Source of the DNA: DAOMOP01 sp035444405
Lineage (GTDB): Bacteria; Pseudomonadota; Gammaproteobacteria; Burkholderiales; Rhodocyclaceae
Direction: 5' to 3'
Length of the DNA stretch: 14,978 bases
NCBI GenBank assembly: GCA_035444405.1
Contig: DAOMOP010000091.1
Coordinates: forward strand, 1-14,978
Both the position numbers and the translations under genes were made by a program. Numbering within the stretch: the stretch's first letter is position 1; the number at the start of each line of letters is the position of its first letter. The notes beneath the pieces are model-generated. The model did no database searches and was not told where the DNA came from. It was given only the letters and a program-made list of their open reading frames with translations. Below are positions 13,187 through 14,978 of this stretch, piece by piece.

Positions 13187-14978
13187 ATGTCGCTGCCCCG
13201 CGAAACCGACTACGGCACGCCCCGGCGTGAATCCGAAGAACTCGTGACCCTTTCCATCGACGGCGTCGAAGTCACCGTGCCCGCCGGCACCTCGGTGATG
13301 CGCGCGGCCCAGGAGCTCGGCACCGCCATTCCCAAGCTGTGCGCCACCGACAGCCTCGAACCGTGGGGCTCGTGCCGCCTGTGCTCGGTCGAGATCGAAG
13401 GCCGGCGCGGCTACCCCGCCTCGTGCACCACCCCGGCCGAACCCGGCATGGTGGTGCGCACCCAGACCGACAAGCTCGCCGAGCTGCGCCGCGGGGTGAT
13501 GGAGCTCTACATCTCCGACCACCCGCTCGACTGCCTCACCTGTGCGGCCAACGGCAACTGCGAGCTGCAGGACATGGCCGGCGTGGTCGGGCTGCGCGAA
13601 GTGCGCTACGGGACGCAAGGCAACGCCAATCACTTCGACGCGGAAGACCGCGCGCCCATCGACACCTCCAACCCCTACTTCGCCTACGACGCCTCCAAGT
13701 GCATCGTCTGCAACCGCTGCGTGCGCGCCTGCGACGAGACCCAGGGCACTTTTGCGCTGACCATCTCCGGGCGCGGCTTCGACTCGCGCGTCTCGCCGGG
13801 CCAGGATCAGGCCTTCATGGACTCCGAGTGCGTATCCTGCGGCGCCTGCGTGCAGGCCTGCCCGACCGCCACCCTGATGGAGAAGTCGGTCATCGACAAG
13901 GGCCAGGCCGAGAAGAGCGTCGTGACCACCTGCGCCTACTGCGGCGTGGGCTGCTCGTTCAAGGCCGAGATGAAGGGGACCGAAGTGGTGCGCATGGTCC
14001 CGAACAAGGACGGCCACGCCAACCACGGCCACGCCTGCGTCAAGGGCCGCTTCGCCTGGGGCTACGCCACCCATGCGGACCGCATCTCCACGCCGATGAT
14101 CAGGAAGCGCATCGACGAGCCGTGGCGGAAGGTCAGCTGGGAAGAGGCGATCAACTACGCGGCCGCGGAATTCCGCCGCATCCAGGCCAAGTACGGCCGC
14201 GACGCCATCGGCGGCATCACCTCCTCGCGCTGCACCAACGAGGAGACCTACCTCGTGCAGAAGCTGGTGCGCGCGGCCTTCGGCAACAACAACGTGGACA
14301 CCTGCGCGCGCGTGTGCCACTCGCCCACCGGCTACGGGCTGAAGCAGACCCTGGGCGAGTCGGCCGGCACCCAGACCTTCGACTCGGTCATGCAGGCCGA
14401 CGTGATCATGGTGATCGGCGCCAACCGGACCGACGGCCACCCGGTGTTCGGCGCGCAGCTGAAGCGCCGGCTGCGCCAGGGCGCGAAGCTCATCGTCGCC
14501 GACCCGCGCGCGATCGACCTCGTGAAAGGCCCGCACTACCGCGCCGCCCACCACCTGAAGCTCAGGCCTGGCACCAACGTCGCGCTCGCCAACGCCCTCG
14601 CCCACGTCGTCGTCGCCGAGGGCCTGGTCAACGAGGCCTTCGTCGCCGAGCGCTGCGAGGCCGGCTCCTTCGCGACGTGGCACGCGTTCGTCGCCCGCCC
14701 GGAGAATTCGCCCGAGGCAACGGCCGAGATCACCGGCGTGCCGGCCGAAGCGGTGCGCGGCGCCGCGCGGCTCTACGCCACCGGCGGCAACGCCGCGATC
14801 TACTACGGCCTGGGGGTGACCGAGCACAGCCAGGGCTCGACCATGGTGATGGCGATCGCCAACCTCGCGATGGCCACCGGCAACGTCGGACGCCTGGGCG
14901 TCGGGGTGAATCCGCTGCGCGGCCAGAACAACGTGCAGGGCTCGTGCGACATGGGCTCGTTCCCCCACGAGTTTCCAG
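13187..14978 (+). CDS. fdsA: Formate dehydrogenase alpha subunit (3' end beyond window)
   Basis: The first 597 residues of the catalytic molybdenum subunit are present; full-length members are about 950. It oxidises formate to CO2 at a bis-MGD molybdenum centre. A [2Fe-2S] domain has C52, C63, C66 and C80. A His-ligated [4Fe-4S] site has H112, C116, C119 and C125. Two ferredoxin clusters use C172/C175/C178/C182 and C215/C218/C221/C225. The cluster near molybdenum uses C249, C252, C256 and C284. The Mo ligand is C377 followed by catalytic H378 (A-R-V-C-H-S-P-T); the codon is TGC, so this is a cysteine and not a selenocysteine enzyme. ATG 13187 has AGGAG 10 bases upstream. The frame stays open to the last base. 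The chaperone fdsC and fdsD would be expected downstream. Confidence 0.96.
   Translation, partial: MSLPRETDYGTPRRESEELVTLSIDGVEVTVPAGTSVMRAAQELGTAIPKLCATDSLEPWGSCRLCSVEIEGRRGYPASCTTPAEPGMVVRTQTDKLAELRRGVMELYISDHPLDCLTCAANGNCELQDMAGVVGLREVRYGTQGNANHFDAEDRAPIDTSNPYFAYDASKCIVCNRCVRACDETQGTFALTISGRGFDSRVSPGQDQAFMDSECVSCGACVQACPTATLMEKSVIDKGQAEKSVVTTCAYCGVGCSFKAEMKGTEVVRMVPNKDGHANHGHACVKGRFAWGYATHADRISTPMIRKRIDEPWRKVSWEEAINYAAAEFRRIQAKYGRDAIGGITSSRCTNEETYLVQKLVRAAFGNNNVDTCARVCHSPTGYGLKQTLGESAGTQTFDSVMQADVIMVIGANRTDGHPVFGAQLKRRLRQGAKLIVADPRAIDLVKGPHYRAAHHLKLRPGTNVALANALAHVVVAEGLVNEAFVAERCEAGSFATWHAFVARPENSPEATAEITGVPAEAVRGAARLYATGGNAAIYYGLGVTEHSQGSTMVMAIANLAMATGNVGRLGVGVNPLRGQNNVQGSCDMGSFPHEFP

Noticed and set aside
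11435..14968. Open frame of 1177 codons on the minus strand opposite fdsB and fdsA
   Set aside because: It is rich in Ala, Arg, Gly, His and Val with no domain, and mirrors strongly GC3-biased genes whose domains are complete on the + strand. Such antisense frames are expected in high-GC genes.
13187..14978. Selenocysteine formate dehydrogenase
   Set aside because: The molybdenum ligand codon is TGC in A-R-V-C-H-S, with no in-frame TGA, so it is a cysteine enzyme.

Overview
The window is about 15 kb of high-GC DNA. It reads as a facultatively denitrifying betaproteobacterium, most likely of the Thauera/Azoarcus (Rhodocyclales) type. That placement rests on heme d1 biosynthesis genes, a glutathione-linked formaldehyde pathway, a soluble NAD-linked formate dehydrogenase and very high third-position GC. 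It is inferred from gene content, not from a phylogeny.

Region 1 (1-3908, + strand) is the 3' part of a heme d1 (nir) cluster: the tail of a siroheme decarboxylase subunit (NirG/NirL-like), NirH, the radical SAM enzyme NirJ, and the periplasmic cytochrome c/d1 protein NirN. Together they supply the cofactor of cytochrome cd1 nitrite reductase, which would lie upstream. Region 2 (4103-6113, + strand) is a two-gene formaldehyde unit: S-(hydroxymethyl)glutathione dehydrogenase (also an S-nitrosoglutathione reductase) and S-formylglutathione hydrolase. A convergent Crp/Fnr regulator of the DNR type (6171-6947, - strand) faces it.

Region 3 (7223-8393, - strand) encodes a YdjM/DUF457-type membrane protein and a possible 50-residue single-span membrane protein. 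Region 4 (about 8400-9760) is accessory in character. It has weaker GC bias, a possible truncated NTF2/SnoaL-like fragment, a hemerythrin-domain protein with an unusual Cys/His tail, and an 11-bp-phased array of GGGCAC elements beside the 3' end of an initiator tRNA gene.

Region 5 (9763-14978) holds tRNA-fMet with a consensus promoter and terminator, a divergent ModE-like regulator (- strand), and the formate dehydrogenase genes fdsG, fdsB and fdsA (the last cut by the window end). The metabolic theme is a route from formaldehyde through S-formylglutathione and formate to CO2, giving NADH that can feed denitrification. I found no CRISPR array, no intact insertion sequence and no clearly new multi-gene system. 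The most unusual stretch is 8400-9760.
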